This document shows positions 45,292 through 54,886 of a stretch of 64,000 bases of DNA, one piece after another (within the stretch, counting starts at the first letter, position 1; the number at the start of each line of letters is the position of its first letter). This DNA is from Burkholderia vietnamiensis LMG 10929. Lineage in GTDB: Bacteria > Pseudomonadota > Gammaproteobacteria > Burkholderiales > Burkholderiaceae. The notes under the pieces are model-generated. The model did no database searches. It saw only the letters and a program-made list of their open reading frames with translations, and was not told the DNA's origin. The DNA is taken from contig NZ_CP009632.1 of the NCBI RefSeq assembly GCF_000959445.1, positions 1,054,001 through 1,118,000 on the forward strand, given 5' to 3'. A program made the position numbers and the translations under genes.

Positions 45292-45888
45292 AACGGATCA
45301 GTGAAGTCGGGGGCCCGTCCGTGGCCCCGGCAAAAACGCAATAGACAACTCTGGTGCGTGCGTTTTTTTCTCCGAGCGCGGTAAGCTCTGCCCGAAAATT
45401 TTTCCACCGAATGGGGCTGGCCAAATACCCCCTCCTGAGCGTTCAATCTCACCGTGGTAACGTCACTACTCCATTTCGGTTTTACTGAGTGTTGGCGTGC
45501 TACGGCGACCGCGGTCAAATTTAGTCGACGCCAGATGTGTGAGAGCCGTTAACTGATCGTGGACGAAAGCGTTGTTCACCGAGATGATCGATGGCTTGCG
45601 GTCCATGTCTCAGCCCCCACGCACGGAATCTCAGATCTTTCGCTCAAGTCGGACACGACATATGGTCGAGCGCCAGGCCGCCAATGGGTGGGAGAACTCG
45701 TCATGCACCGAGCCCGCGCCCGCGTCAACAGTCTCGTTGCGGCCCGTTGGCGGCCCATGAAGCTGCCGCGCGAATCGATTTATGAGGGTGCGCAAGATCC
45801 GTCGCCAATGCAGTAATCGCCGGTATGTGTCGCCGGCGTCTACGATCTGATCGCCTCCCCGCCGTTCTCTCGACCTATTTGTTACAAA
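45292..45888. other. Intergenic region between convergent exopolysaccharide transcripts
   Basis: About 600 bases of moderate GC. A hairpin, GGGGCC and GGCCCC around 7 bases, lies at 45310-45328, 19 bases after the ugd stop. A second, weaker AAAAACGCA/TGCGTTTTT pair at 45332-45367 runs into a T-tract, which makes it the best terminator candidate for the plus-strand operon. The frames at 45559-45816 have no recognisable protein features. This area may be a decayed gene or insertion remnant at the edge of the low-GC block. Confidence 0.5.
45332..45369 (+). terminator. Possible intrinsic terminator after ugd
   Basis: AAAAACGCA at 45332-45340 pairs with TGCGTTTTT at 45359-45367 and is followed by further T residues. 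The stem is AT-rich and the loop is 18 bases, so the call is tentative. Confidence 0.4.
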
Positions 45889-46503
45889 TCACCACGGCGA
45901 GCGGTATACGTCTGATCGACCGCCGTTCGAATCTGACGCGCCTGTCGAATTGAGCGGTGACGATATGGATGATGAAGAACGAACCACGTCGCGCCCACGT
46001 CCGCTTATAAGAAGAGACGCAGTTCCTTTTTTCCCCCGTCGAACAGGGGCATCGACCGACGAAGTATTGGCCGCATCACTGGATCCAGCACCGACCATTG
46101 CTTGCTCTAGCGCGACGCCCGAGTCATTGTCACCTGACACGCCGCGTGGCACCAAGCTATCACCCAGGGTAGCCTGATATTCATAGTCTGGAGGGCCGCC
46201 GAGTACATAGTCGGTTGATGGCACATGAGGAGCGACGTTCGCTCGGCCCTTGCGGAAGGAGCCTCCAACTCCACTACGAACACGCGACTTGCATGCACCA
46301 AAACTGCTATCCGAGCTCCTGTCACGCGGAGCACCTAGCAATGGATTCAGTGATATATCGTCACCGGGCTGCACACGGCTCCCATGACTATGCGACAACG
46401 TTCCAGCTTGCGTCGGTTGGACAACAGCCTGCGCCAATGTCGCCGTCGAACTGAACGAAATAAAAATGGCTGCCAGATCGATTGCGATGTAAATTCGCTT
46501 CAT
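45889..46503 (-). CDS. Small secreted low-complexity protein, unknown function
   Basis: 204 residues. The N-terminus MKRIYIAIDLAAIFISFSST with ATLAQA reads as a cleavable signal peptide. The mature part is rich in Ser, Gly, Asp and Arg, with few hydrophobic stretches, and has single Cys (GACKSR). No family is recognised. It follows the GH39-like hydrolase on the same strand with a 106-base gap and is the distal gene of the exopolysaccharide transcript. A matrix-associated or secretion-related role would fit the context but is unsupported. The gene call rests on the signal peptide and uninterrupted frame. Confidence 0.5.
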   Translation of the reverse strand: MKRIYIAIDLAAIFISFSSTATLAQAVVQPTQAGTLSHSHGSRVQPGDDISLNPLLGAPRDRSSDSSFGACKSRVRSGVGGSFRKGRANVAPHVPSTDYVLGGPPDYEYQATLGDSLVPRGVSGDNDSGVALEQAMVGAGSSDAANTSSVDAPVRRGKKGTASLLISGRGRDVVRSSSSISSPLNSTGASDSNGGRSDVYRSPW

Positions 46504-46609
46504 AATTTCACTCGCCTAATCTACACGCCATAATATTAAAATAATCTTGCAATACTTTATTCACGAGATCACCCCATGAAAATAATCAACCAATGCACCT
46601 TCGAGTCAC

Positions 46610-48262
46610 TCAATTTACGCGTGATATTTCTATCAGAGTCACCGATGACGAAGGAAGTTTAACGACGGGCAAGCCAATCTCGCCCGATGAGACACGCATT
46701 AATCTATCACCCACCTTTGTCAACTCGCACGCGGCCGTGCATGGACGGGTCCCTTCAATATTTTGCTCCGGGTCGCTACTATTCAATGCGTCAATAGCGT
46801 ATTGAGATATCCGCACATTGATTAGCGATCTATCTATATTTCTAACAACTGTAGCAATCGACGTTTCCTTTGACAAATCCGTGTTTGATCTGAAATCCCA
46901 ATCTGAATTTATTGCCATTATCGTAATCTTCGATCGATCGGCGCTAGCAATGACGCGTGTATGGGGATTATCACCGTCCACATACACACCTCGATCCGCC
47001 ATTTTTGAAAATGCAAGTGCGACGTTGTAAAGTGGTTTTGGCGTTCGACCGTCGGACAGGAGCAAAGCCGGCCATGCCCGATTTTCTCGACCTCCGGGGC
47101 TGCCAGGCTCATCACGCAATACGAGTAGCATCCCTTCGTCAACGCCGCTTTCCGCCATCGCCACCATGAACAGCGCGGACCACGCTGCCCCGACATTGTT
47201 TCCGTTGATCGGGTACGCGTGGGCGTCTACGTTAGAACTCGGGCCCCATTCCGTCACATACAGAGACGTATTTTTCAGACCGGCGGTTGCCAGCAATCTG
47301 CGATAGTAGGTCACTCGTTGTGCGACGGACGGGTATGGCCCCGTGCCCTCAGCTCCCGGCAATGCGTCTTGATCTCCATACGAGTGGAACGAAAAAAAAT
47401 CGAGCCGAAGTTTGTTCCTGGCGACATCGGCAATGAACTGTTTCGCCCAATCGACTTGGCCATAGCTCAGCGTGTAAGGAGTAATTGCAGGCCCGCCTAC
47501 ACGAAATAGTGAAGACGGATATTCCCTAGCTAGTCTGTCCGCCGCGTTAGACCACAGAGTGTAAAGCTGTAGATATTTCGCATAGCTCGACATGCCGCCT
47601 TTCGCACCCGATTCGTGCGAAAGCCAACGTGTGCCGGAAGTGTCGGGCTCGTTGCCGACCTCAAATGATGCCGACGAAAATCCCTGCTGCACTACCACGT
47701 AATGCAATAGCGAATAGGCATAGTCCGCATAAGCCTTCTTATCGAGTGTCGGGCCAGCAGAGTCGGAGGCAAAAATCAGCGCAGAAGGCGGCGTCTTTTG
47801 TCCGACAACAATGTGGGGAATCAAATGGTATTTTCGGCAATCTGCAAGAGCGAGCGTCAGCCTTCTAAAATCGTATTCAGACACATAGCCATCGACTTTA
47901 CCCGAAATCTCAACATTGCTTTCAATATTTATCAGTCGAATATTTTTTATGCCGATTGGCTTCATTCGCCCCCATGTATCCTGTGAAATCGGCCGTTCCC
48001 ACGATGCACCATCTAGATATCGTCTAATATTTGCGATATTGCGATCACCGGCCATCGCCGGATGACGAGCAACATCGACATTAATAATAATTTTCTGCGA
48101 CGACCCGTGCTGCGCTATTGTGCCGCCATCGCCTGCTGTCGATGCACTCGCCGCAGCACCATAAGCACATGTCGCGACCAAACACACTACAAACATCGAT
48201 TTAATTCCGGACAACGTGGGCCTGACCATCTCACACCATTCATTGAAAGGGAAAATTTTCAT
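46610..48262 (-). CDS. Secreted GH39-like glycoside hydrolase
   Basis: 550 residues from ATG 48262 (GGTGG upstream); ATG 48229 gives a shorter signal peptide, SGIKSMFVVCLVATCAYGA, and is also plausible. The TIM-barrel part shows FEVGNEPDTSG, where Glu is the proposed acid/base, and LYVTEWGPSS, where Glu is the proposed nucleophile. FHSYGDQD and RLINIESNVEISG fit clan GH-A families such as GH39. A small C-terminal beta domain follows (about 440-550). Secreted hydrolases of this type are found in exopolysaccharide loci as depolymerases that trim or release the polymer. Substrate is unknown. Its GC content is far below the flanks of the locus. Confidence 0.82.
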   Translation of the reverse strand: MKIFPFNEWCEMVRPTLSGIKSMFVVCLVATCAYGAAASASTAGDGGTIAQHGSSQKIIINVDVARHPAMAGDRNIANIRRYLDGASWERPISQDTWGRMKPIGIKNIRLINIESNVEISGKVDGYVSEYDFRRLTLALADCRKYHLIPHIVVGQKTPPSALIFASDSAGPTLDKKAYADYAYSLLHYVVVQQGFSSASFEVGNEPDTSGTRWLSHESGAKGGMSSYAKYLQLYTLWSNAADRLAREYPSSLFRVGGPAITPYTLSYGQVDWAKQFIADVARNKLRLDFFSFHSYGDQDALPGAEGTGPYPSVAQRVTYYRRLLATAGLKNTSLYVTEWGPSSNVDAHAYPINGNNVGAAWSALFMVAMAESGVDEGMLLVLRDEPGSPGGRENRAWPALLLSDGRTPKPLYNVALAFSKMADRGVYVDGDNPHTRVIASADRSKITIMAINSDWDFRSNTDLSKETSIATVVRNIDRSLINVRISQYAIDALNSSDPEQNIEGTRPCTAACELTKVGDRLMRVSSGEIGLPVVKLPSSSVTLIEISRVN

Positions 48263-48330
48263 TAAATCCACCCCACTATTGAATTGGACGGCGCAGCAAA
48301 TCAATTTATCTTCAACCACCACCAAATTAC

Positions 48331-49242
48331 TTAATTATCTCTTGCCCTGCAAGCTCGGATATGCCGCAAGGCCTCAGGATAGCGCTCAAAGCACGCTCTC
48401 ATCTGCTTATCATTCTGACCGCCGTCGACGTTCTCGATGAATAGCGCATGCCTCTGCGTGTCGGGTGTCGAAAGAAACTCGACATTTCGCGGACTAACGC
48501 GAACGCATCGAACGTCGCTGACGAGGCTGCAGAGCTTGAACCAGATATCGTCGGAGGTAGGAGCAAGTTCCATGAAAAGAGTAGGATCCATCAGCTCGCG
48601 TGCCAGACTGGCTGGAGGATACAATACGCCACTACAACCAGTGGGCATCAGCGAATAATTTGGTTCTGCACCGCTTACTGGTCCGCGCTCGTAAATTCTT
48701 TTATAGGAATCGACAGTGCCAGTTCGGTCCAGATTGAGGTCATGACCACGATAGCAAACGATACAACCCGGGTTGTCTTTACTCGCATCGAGGAGATTCT
48801 TCAGCCATTTATTAGGGTATAAGATATCATCGTCTGCAGTTACTATCGGTACGTCGTATCCCTGAATTATTGTGTAGTAAAGCTTTTTATACGATTTCAA
48901 GTTTTCTTCGTGAAAAAAAACCTTAAGACCTCGTCGCCGCAGTCGTTCAATCGCGGCCGGCAACCGGCCACCTATTTTCAGCATGTCACTATTCGCAAGA
49001 TGGAGATGTACTTCGTATTGGACTCCACGTTGAGCAAACAGCGATTCCAGCGTGAGGAAGGCGGTATTAATGCGCTTGTGAAATGTCGTCAATGAAACTA
49101 TCACTTGCACATCGCCATGCGGAAGCGTCTTACGTTTTATTCTATTGGCGCAGGAATACCAGATTCCGAGCACAAGCGCACAAGCCGCCTTCCATCTAAG
49201 CTTTAGGAAAAATCTGATACCATTCCAAATTCTAAAATCCAT
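48331..49242 (-). CDS. Putative glycosyltransferase
   Basis: 303 residues from ATG 49242, with GAGGT upstream; the frame runs to 49299. VQVIVSLTTFHKRI at the start of the catalytic part, ESLFAQRGVQYEVHLHL and an Asp-rich TADDDILYPNKWLKNLL resemble nucleotide-sugar-binding loops of GT-A enzymes. A conserved CIVCYRGHDL and TGCSGVLYPP follow. An N-terminal hydrophobic stretch (AACALVLGIWYSCA) may anchor it to the membrane. The family is not one of the common GT2 or GT4 groups, so the sugar donor is unknown. It lies between the GH39-like gene and wzx on the same strand, consistent with adding a residue to the repeat unit. Confidence 0.75.
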   Translation of the reverse strand: MDFRIWNGIRFFLKLRWKAACALVLGIWYSCANRIKRKTLPHGDVQVIVSLTTFHKRINTAFLTLESLFAQRGVQYEVHLHLANSDMLKIGGRLPAAIERLRRRGLKVFFHEENLKSYKKLYYTIIQGYDVPIVTADDDILYPNKWLKNLLDASKDNPGCIVCYRGHDLNLDRTGTVDSYKRIYERGPVSGAEPNYSLMPTGCSGVLYPPASLARELMDPTLFMELAPTSDDIWFKLCSLVSDVRCVRVSPRNVEFLSTPDTQRHALFIENVDGGQNDKQMRACFERYPEALRHIRACRARDN

Positions 49243-49300
49243 CGCCGCGACCTCAAAAATAGAATCCGATGGACGATAACGATCGTCCGAATACAACACA

Positions 49301-50752
49301 TTAAACAGCTCGCCGCCTGACCCAAGTATTCATTACAAACGCAATGTCACCCGTCAAAACTGTAGCAATGAAATAGAGGATCGATATGACTAAAATCTTC
49401 ACCACGAGCGTCATAGCGACTCCGAGCTGCGCGATGTTTAGATACGGATCGAGTGATAGACATAACAATCCGACAATCATAGCGCCGGCAACGCACTTGC
49501 TCGATGGCATAAATAAATCAATCACACGCATTCCGAAGCCTTTTCTCGCAAGGATCCAAAAACCCTGTATCGCGTTCAGAAAAAACCCAGCGACCAACAG
49601 CCAAGAAAGGACGTGCAGGTCCCGTGACACAACGCCGACCAAAATCGCACCGACAGTAGTCAATGTCGAGATCAATCCAGTCTTAAATAACAGATCTGTG
49701 CGACCGAGAGCCTGATACACCGCGCCTGTCGACGACAATACAATTTGCACACCAATCGAATAGCTAAGGATGTAAAATATCGTAATTGCGCCCGGCCATT
49801 TCACCCCATAGAAAACCAGAATAATCTCTTTCGCACATATCACACTGACAACCTGGACAAGTCCGCCAATGACAATGAGGGTGCGCAATAGGTTTTGATA
49901 AGACGAAAAAACCATTTTTCTGTCTTGCTGATATGCTGCGTAGACCGGTTGGATCGCAGGTCCGACGACACTGGTCAAATTCGACACGGGCATCAGCATC
50001 AGTCTATACGACATGTCGTACAGACCCAATGAAGTCACTCCCATTACCTTACCAATGAGCAGCTTATCGAGATTACGCGTAAAATAGTTCAGTACGTTGA
50101 ACAAGAATTGGTAAGTTGAATATGCAAACACGTGACGCATACCACGAATCGACGACGTGTACCGGTAGGGCAGTTCGGAGACACCAATAAAAAATATGAA
50201 CATCAAAAATGCGTATGTCGCGCTTTTGACGACCAGTGCAAAAACGCCCAATCCATAATATGCACCGCCGATGGCAATCGCTCCTGAAATCACAGCAGAG
50301 AATACCTCGATCATCACTATTGCGCGAAAACGCTGTGCTCGTCTCAGCAGCGCCAGCGGCACTATTGTCCAGCAGGAAAACGCTATGGTTAGGCCAAGTC
50401 CAAACGAAATGTGTACATATTCCGCATTGTCGTAGAGCCGAGCGATAAGCGGCCCACAAGCCGCAAAGACCGCTCCGGCAAAAGCTCCGATGCCCACTGT
50501 CACCCAGAATAACCCAGCTATTTGAGATCGATCTAGATCACGAAATTGCACGATAGCAGGGCCCAGCCCCATTTCACTGACAAACGAAAAGAACGTCACC
50601 AGAACAGAAACGATAGCCATCACGCCGAACTCCGCCGGACTTAGGACGCGGGCCAGCATACCGGTGACAACAATCTGGACAATAATGTTCGCATATCGGC
50701 CAATGAAATTCGTCGACAGACTTTTCCGCAACGCATGATTAATATTTGACAT
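49301..50752 (-). CDS. wzx: Wzx-type polysaccharide flippase
   Basis: 483 residues from ATG 50752; ATG 50809 adds 19. About 12-14 membrane helices cover the whole protein. The start RKSLSTNFIGRYANIIVQIVV and the helix LARVLSPAEFGVMAIVSV are typical of the WzxC/polysaccharide-transport family in the MOP superfamily. YFTRNLDKLLIGKVMG is another common block. Such proteins flip lipid-linked repeat units to the periplasmic face for Wzy. The family assignment is firm; the exact polymer is not readable. Confidence 0.9.
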   Translation of the reverse strand: MSNINHALRKSLSTNFIGRYANIIVQIVVTGMLARVLSPAEFGVMAIVSVLVTFFSFVSEMGLGPAIVQFRDLDRSQIAGLFWVTVGIGAFAGAVFAACGPLIARLYDNAEYVHISFGLGLTIAFSCWTIVPLALLRRAQRFRAIVMIEVFSAVISGAIAIGGAYYGLGVFALVVKSATYAFLMFIFFIGVSELPYRYTSSIRGMRHVFAYSTYQFLFNVLNYFTRNLDKLLIGKVMGVTSLGLYDMSYRLMLMPVSNLTSVVGPAIQPVYAAYQQDRKMVFSSYQNLLRTLIVIGGLVQVVSVICAKEIILVFYGVKWPGAITIFYILSYSIGVQIVLSSTGAVYQALGRTDLLFKTGLISTLTTVGAILVGVVSRDLHVLSWLLVAGFFLNAIQGFWILARKGFGMRVIDLFMPSSKCVAGAMIVGLLCLSLDPYLNIAQLGVAMTLVVKILVISILYFIATVLTGDIAFVMNTWVRRRAV

Positions 50753-50830
50753 CGCTCTGTCCACGTCTAGATTGGCATCCACGTTCAAAAACTGTCTTCC
50801 GATCCGCATAATCCGGTGTGTTCGCAGACT

Positions 50831-51391
50831 TCAATTGCTTTCTCGCGGTTTGACCGGGCGGCATGGACTGCCAACACACACGGTCCACGCAGGCAAGTCC
50901 TGAAACACCGAACTACGCGCACCGACGACCGCTCCTCGGCCGACCACTGTTCCCGGAGCAACAAATACATCGGCAGCGAGCCACGCCTGTTCCTCGATAA
51001 TGATTGGCCGCCCGCGAATTGGGAACGAAGCATCGCGATAATCATGATCGCCAGCGCAGAGATAGCTGCGTTGCGAAATGACAGCGTGCGCCTGTACTTC
51101 GATTTCTCCGAGGCTGTAAAGTACCGCGTCATCCCCAATCCAGGAGAAGTCGCCAATCGATACTTTCCACGGATAGGTAATTGTGACCTTTGGCCGGATC
51201 ACGGTATTCACACCGACCTTCGCACCGAAGCAGCGGAGTAACCACGCGCGGAAACCATACGCAAGCTGGGGGGAATGACGAAAGACCGTTGCCTGCACAA
51301 GCCACCAAAGTTGTACAAACCATGCCGACCGCCCCCGGAAACCATCTGGCACGCGAAATTTCGACAAATCCTGCCGGCGTTTATCAGACAT
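50831..51391 (-). CDS. Hexapeptide-repeat acetyltransferase, WcaF-like
   Basis: 186 residues from ATG 51391, with GGAAAG upstream; ATG 51409 adds six. The C-terminal half forms left-handed beta-helix hexapeptides: VGVNTVIRPKVTI, SIGDFSWIGDDAVLYSLG, ISQRSYLCAGDHDY, VFVAPGTVVGRGAVVGARSSV. CAGDHDYRDASFP is characteristic of WcaF and related sugar O-acetyltransferases of exopolysaccharide loci. It would acetylate a sugar of the repeat unit using acetyl-CoA. It lies between a GT4 gene and wzx. Confidence 0.88.
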   Translation of the reverse strand: MSDKRRQDLSKFRVPDGFRGRSAWFVQLWWLVQATVFRHSPQLAYGFRAWLLRCFGAKVGVNTVIRPKVTITYPWKVSIGDFSWIGDDAVLYSLGEIEVQAHAVISQRSYLCAGDHDYRDASFPIRGRPIIIEEQAWLAADVFVAPGTVVGRGAVVGARSSVFQDLPAWTVCVGSPCRPVKPRESN

Positions 51392-51465
51392 GTTCTTTCC
51401 AGTTTCCATTATCTGTTACAGACTGACATAATTCGATCACGGGATACCCAGCGACATATCCACCG

Positions 51466-52653
51466 TCAGTTGGAGTACTTTTCGACATGGAATCGATCAT
51501 TTTTTTTCAATGCGAGAATTGACATATAATTCTCGCTTGCGCGTTCGATATGAAATTTCGTTTCGAAGCACAGCGACGCAGCTTTCCTCATAGCATCACG
51601 CTCGCCGTCCGACAAAGAAGCCCATTTCGACAGCATCGTCAGAACTCCTTCAACGCTATCGTCGTCTGCGATTCCAGCGCCACTCTCGACGATCTCATGC
51701 CAGATATTTACTTTGTTGGTAATCAACGTTGGAATTCCGCATGCCAAAGCTTCAATCACTGCGATCCCGAAATTTTCTTGATGTGACGGCAGGCAGAAAA
51801 CATCGGCCGAACGGAGCAGCGACCATTTTTCCATCCCACTAACCATGCCGCACCAAGTCACTCGATCCGCAATTTGCAATCTATGCGCTCGTTCCTTCAG
51901 GCGACGGACCAGCGAGGCTTCCCCTGGGCCGGCAATCACCAGTTCATATTCGGGACGTATGCTCGCGAGATTGGCGAAGGCCTCGAGCAGCAAGTCGCAA
52001 CCTTTTTTTTCATGGATCCGGCTAAGAAAGACAATCTTTTTCGCCGTAGACCTAATGCCAGTTGCGTTCTTTGGCACCGCTACCTCGGGTGGGCGGGCCG
52101 TACCCAGCACGGAAATCACCTCATTGACTTCATAAAATGGGAATGATTCTCGCGCGAGTAACCGCTCCGCTTCACATGTAAAAATTACGGACGCCGCGCG
52201 CTTGAGCAAGTGTCGTTCGATCAAACACCAGTAAGCGAGCTTCTTGATGTGCTTCAGCGGATACGTCCGCTTGAACCAAGGATCGAGCATACCGTGCGAG
52301 AACACATGGTACCGGACACCACGCAAACCGAGTGCAATCAGCGCCGCTGCTCCGTGAAACTGCCAGAGGCCGTCGATAACTACGGCATCGAATGATCGCG
52401 CGTTTTGGTACAACCAGTGCACGAGACGGAGGTTGCATCTGTAGCCGCCGAAACCGCGACCAAGCTGAGTGACGCTAGCAAAATGATTGCTGTTCGTCAT
52501 AACGCTCGGATCGTCCAGCGTCACGAGATGAATGCTATGACCGTCGATCGAAAGTTGTGCCGAGAGTCGAGTGACAAACTCGATCGGGCCGCCGCTGGTG
52601 GGATCAGCAGACGGGATGACATGGAGGATTTTCACGGCGCTTTCCCGGATCAA
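51466..52653 (-). CDS. GT4-type glycosyltransferase
   Basis: 395 residues. GT-B enzyme with KILHVIPSADPTSGGPIEFV at the N-terminus, the donor-site VFLSRIHEKKGCDLLLEAF and E-x7-E region HQENFGIAVIEALACGIP. The ATG 52653 overlaps the stop of the upstream GT2 gene by four bases (ATGA); a GTG at 52635 directly before KILHVIPS is a possible alternative. It belongs to the repeat-unit assembly genes. The sugar transferred cannot be assigned from sequence. Confidence 0.88.
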   Translation of the reverse strand: MIRESAVKILHVIPSADPTSGGPIEFVTRLSAQLSIDGHSIHLVTLDDPSVMTNSNHFASVTQLGRGFGGYRCNLRLVHWLYQNARSFDAVVIDGLWQFHGAAALIALGLRGVRYHVFSHGMLDPWFKRTYPLKHIKKLAYWCLIERHLLKRAASVIFTCEAERLLARESFPFYEVNEVISVLGTARPPEVAVPKNATGIRSTAKKIVFLSRIHEKKGCDLLLEAFANLASIRPEYELVIAGPGEASLVRRLKERAHRLQIADRVTWCGMVSGMEKWSLLRSADVFCLPSHQENFGIAVIEALACGIPTLITNKVNIWHEIVESGAGIADDDSVEGVLTMLSKWASLSDGERDAMRKAASLCFETKFHIERASENYMSILALKKNDRFHVEKYSN

Positions 52654-53411
52654 AAAAACTTGAATAAACTTGTCTTAATACACCACTTTGCCTGCGCCCA
52701 ACATTTTTCCCATCCGGCAATTAAACGATCACGACCGCCTGCTGACACTTTCGCGAGATATGTTTCATTAAATATGCGTGAATTCGCCTGACTTATACCG
52801 CCCGCAGCCATAATTGCGGTGATTTTCTCAAAATACCCCGCAGCCAATCTTTCCCGAGGTCGTAGCAGCAGCTCGTAGTCTCCGCATATCTTGAATTGCT
52901 CATCGAAAAATCCATATCTTGAAAATAGATCCCGGTGGTGGAGCGATCCAACGTGCGCAACATTCATATATCTTTTGAATGTGCGCCATTTCCACGCCTG
53001 CCCGATCTCGCGACGACGCCCGCGCTTATCTACTAGCAGCGCCTTCGACGATACATAGTGAAAACTCGGGTTTGCATCGATAAACTGAATGTAGTCTGAA
53101 ATCGCACTATCCAACAGCACGTCGTCAGCGCCGATGAAACACAGCCATTCGCCGCTCGCGAGTCGAATGCCCTTGTTCCAGGCGTCGTAAATTCCGTTAT
53201 CTTTTTCGCTGACGAACTTGTCAATGTCCGCGGACGAATCCTCCAGCTCCTTCAGCGTTCCATCGGTCGAGTTTCCGTCGACTATGATCAGTTCCGTGTT
53301 CTTATACGTTTGGCGCGAGACACTCTCGATCGCTCGCCGAACTGTCTGGACACAATTAAACGTTGCAATGATAACGCTCACAAGCGGTCCGTCTTTTAGG
53401 GGTTCGCTCAC
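52650..53411 (-). CDS. GT2-type glycosyltransferase, WcaA-like
   Basis: 253 residues. GT-A fold: VSVIIATFNCVQTVRRAIES, ELIIVDGNSTDGT, KDNGIYDAWNKGI and the DxD-like FIGADDVLLD. The DNGIYDAWNKGI block is typical of colanic-acid-type WcaA and WcaE transferases. It overlaps the following GT4 gene by four bases and starts 19 bases after wzy ends. It adds one residue of the repeat unit; which sugar is unknown. Confidence 0.9.
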   Translation of the reverse strand: MSEPLKDGPLVSVIIATFNCVQTVRRAIESVSRQTYKNTELIIVDGNSTDGTLKELEDSSADIDKFVSEKDNGIYDAWNKGIRLASGEWLCFIGADDVLLDSAISDYIQFIDANPSFHYVSSKALLVDKRGRRREIGQAWKWRTFKRYMNVAHVGSLHHRDLFSRYGFFDEQFKICGDYELLLRPRERLAAGYFEKITAIMAAGGISQANSRIFNETYLAKVSAGGRDRLIAGWEKCWAQAKWCIKTSLFKFF

Positions 53412-53430
53412 GATAAATCCATCCAGGTAA

Positions 53431-54831
53431 TTAGCGCAAAAATTGTGGTGAGTGTGTATTTATCGGGACACGTTGCTGCCGCGATGATGCAACTATGCCT
53501 AGCAATACGTACAACAGCGGATCGAAATACTGGCCAGATCGGAGGATGTACATAAACAGCACGGACAACAGTGATATCACAAAGCACAAGCGTATCAATG
53601 CGATCGTATCCAGTGGTGCACCACCTGCAGTGCGAAGCACATCGCGCCGAGATTTTCGTGACGCGAAAATAAATATTGAAATGAAGCTCACAAAACCTAT
53701 TACGCCAGTCTCCGATAGCAGACGCGCCCCCAAGCCCGCAGCATCATCCGCGTTTAGCCGATATAGCGTTCGATTTAAAAATACAACGCCCGGAGCAAAC
53801 TGGTCATACGCGAACCCATGCGACCCCACCCCACCACCGAACAAAATATCTTGCTCCAAATTTTCAATGGCGACCTGCAGATTCGAACTTACCGCCAGTG
53901 CGGTGATCTGCTCCGTTTCGACGTGCTTTCCACCAATGCCAGCATCCGGATTCCAAAGCAGCGACATAGTGTTCAACTTGGACTCAAACTGAGGGCCAGC
54001 CATTTTTGCGAACAAGATGATGCTAAGCCCGATGATTAAAACTGACACCAATCCGACCACGATGGTTTTAGGCTTTATTTTTCCACCAAAGGTGAACAGT
54101 ATTGCTACGGTTACCACGAGCTGAATCAGACCCAAGATCGAGAATGCGACAAAGAAACCCGCAACGATGCAAATCGCGGCCCAAATTGGCACTATCCGGC
54201 GCATCGCCTGTTTCGCCGAGCGTCCCATCAACCCGAGACGCGCGAATGCGAAACTCAGGACAAAACCCAAATAGCGTGTGAAGTGTGCGGGCTCGGAAGC
54301 CCACGAGTTCGCCCGAACGAATGGACCGATACTTCCGCCGCCCCGCCAAATATCGCCACCCGACATCACATTCAGAAAATCGAACCCTAAAATATTGGTA
54401 TTTCTGGTAACATTCCAAACAACGAATTGAACAATCGCAAACAACGCAAAAAAACCAAATGATTTCACGGATATTTCCGCGATCTTGACGAGCAGGGTCG
54501 GTTTACGGGAAATCTCATGAGAAATGATCGCGCTCATAAGGAGCGCGACACAAATACCACCGATCTGAATACCCCCTTTCGTCAAAACTTTGTCACCATA
54601 AGGACTTAAAACGAGCCCGAGAATGATGGACGCGAAAAACACGCATACGGTCAATCGAGTGCCGGCACCGAAAGCAGGCCCTCTTCCCTGCGACAGAAAT
54701 AGTCTCAAGAACCCGAGCATCGCAAGCGACAGCATGATCAACTGCGTAATGTTCACATATGAACCACCAAAATAGCGCCCCACCGTATAGTACGGAATAG
54801 AGGCAACCATTAATGATACGAGCGAGGCCAT
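53431..54831 (-). CDS. wzy: Wzy-type polysaccharide polymerase
   Basis: 466 residues with about 10-12 membrane helices and a long periplasmic loop (about 310-385). The loop contains GGGVGSHGFAYDQFAP and LNADDAAGLGARLLSETGVI, a pattern seen in O-antigen ligase/polymerase-type proteins. GPFVRANSWASEPAHFTRYL corresponds to the conserved R/E-containing loop of the same superfamily. It is the only candidate polymerase of the locus. As usual for Wzy, conservation is weak, so the call rests on topology, these loops and context next to wzx and transferases. Confidence 0.85.
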   Translation of the reverse strand: MASLVSLMVASIPYYTVGRYFGGSYVNITQLIMLSLAMLGFLRLFLSQGRGPAFGAGTRLTVCVFFASIILGLVLSPYGDKVLTKGGIQIGGICVALLMSAIISHEISRKPTLLVKIAEISVKSFGFFALFAIVQFVVWNVTRNTNILGFDFLNVMSGGDIWRGGGSIGPFVRANSWASEPAHFTRYLGFVLSFAFARLGLMGRSAKQAMRRIVPIWAAICIVAGFFVAFSILGLIQLVVTVAILFTFGGKIKPKTIVVGLVSVLIIGLSIILFAKMAGPQFESKLNTMSLLWNPDAGIGGKHVETEQITALAVSSNLQVAIENLEQDILFGGGVGSHGFAYDQFAPGVVFLNRTLYRLNADDAAGLGARLLSETGVIGFVSFISIFIFASRKSRRDVLRTAGGAPLDTIALIRLCFVISLLSVLFMYILRSGQYFDPLLYVLLGIVASSRQQRVPINTHSPQFLR

Positions 54832-54886
54832 ATGGGTTATTCGAAATTTATTGACGAACTGGTTCGAGATTTAACCACTACCATTC

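Noticed and set aside
45559..45816. 85-codon frame in the convergent gap as a gene or transposase relic
   Set aside because: None of the six frames gave a recognisable transposase motif, and no inverted repeats or target duplication were found. Left as unexplained intergenic DNA.
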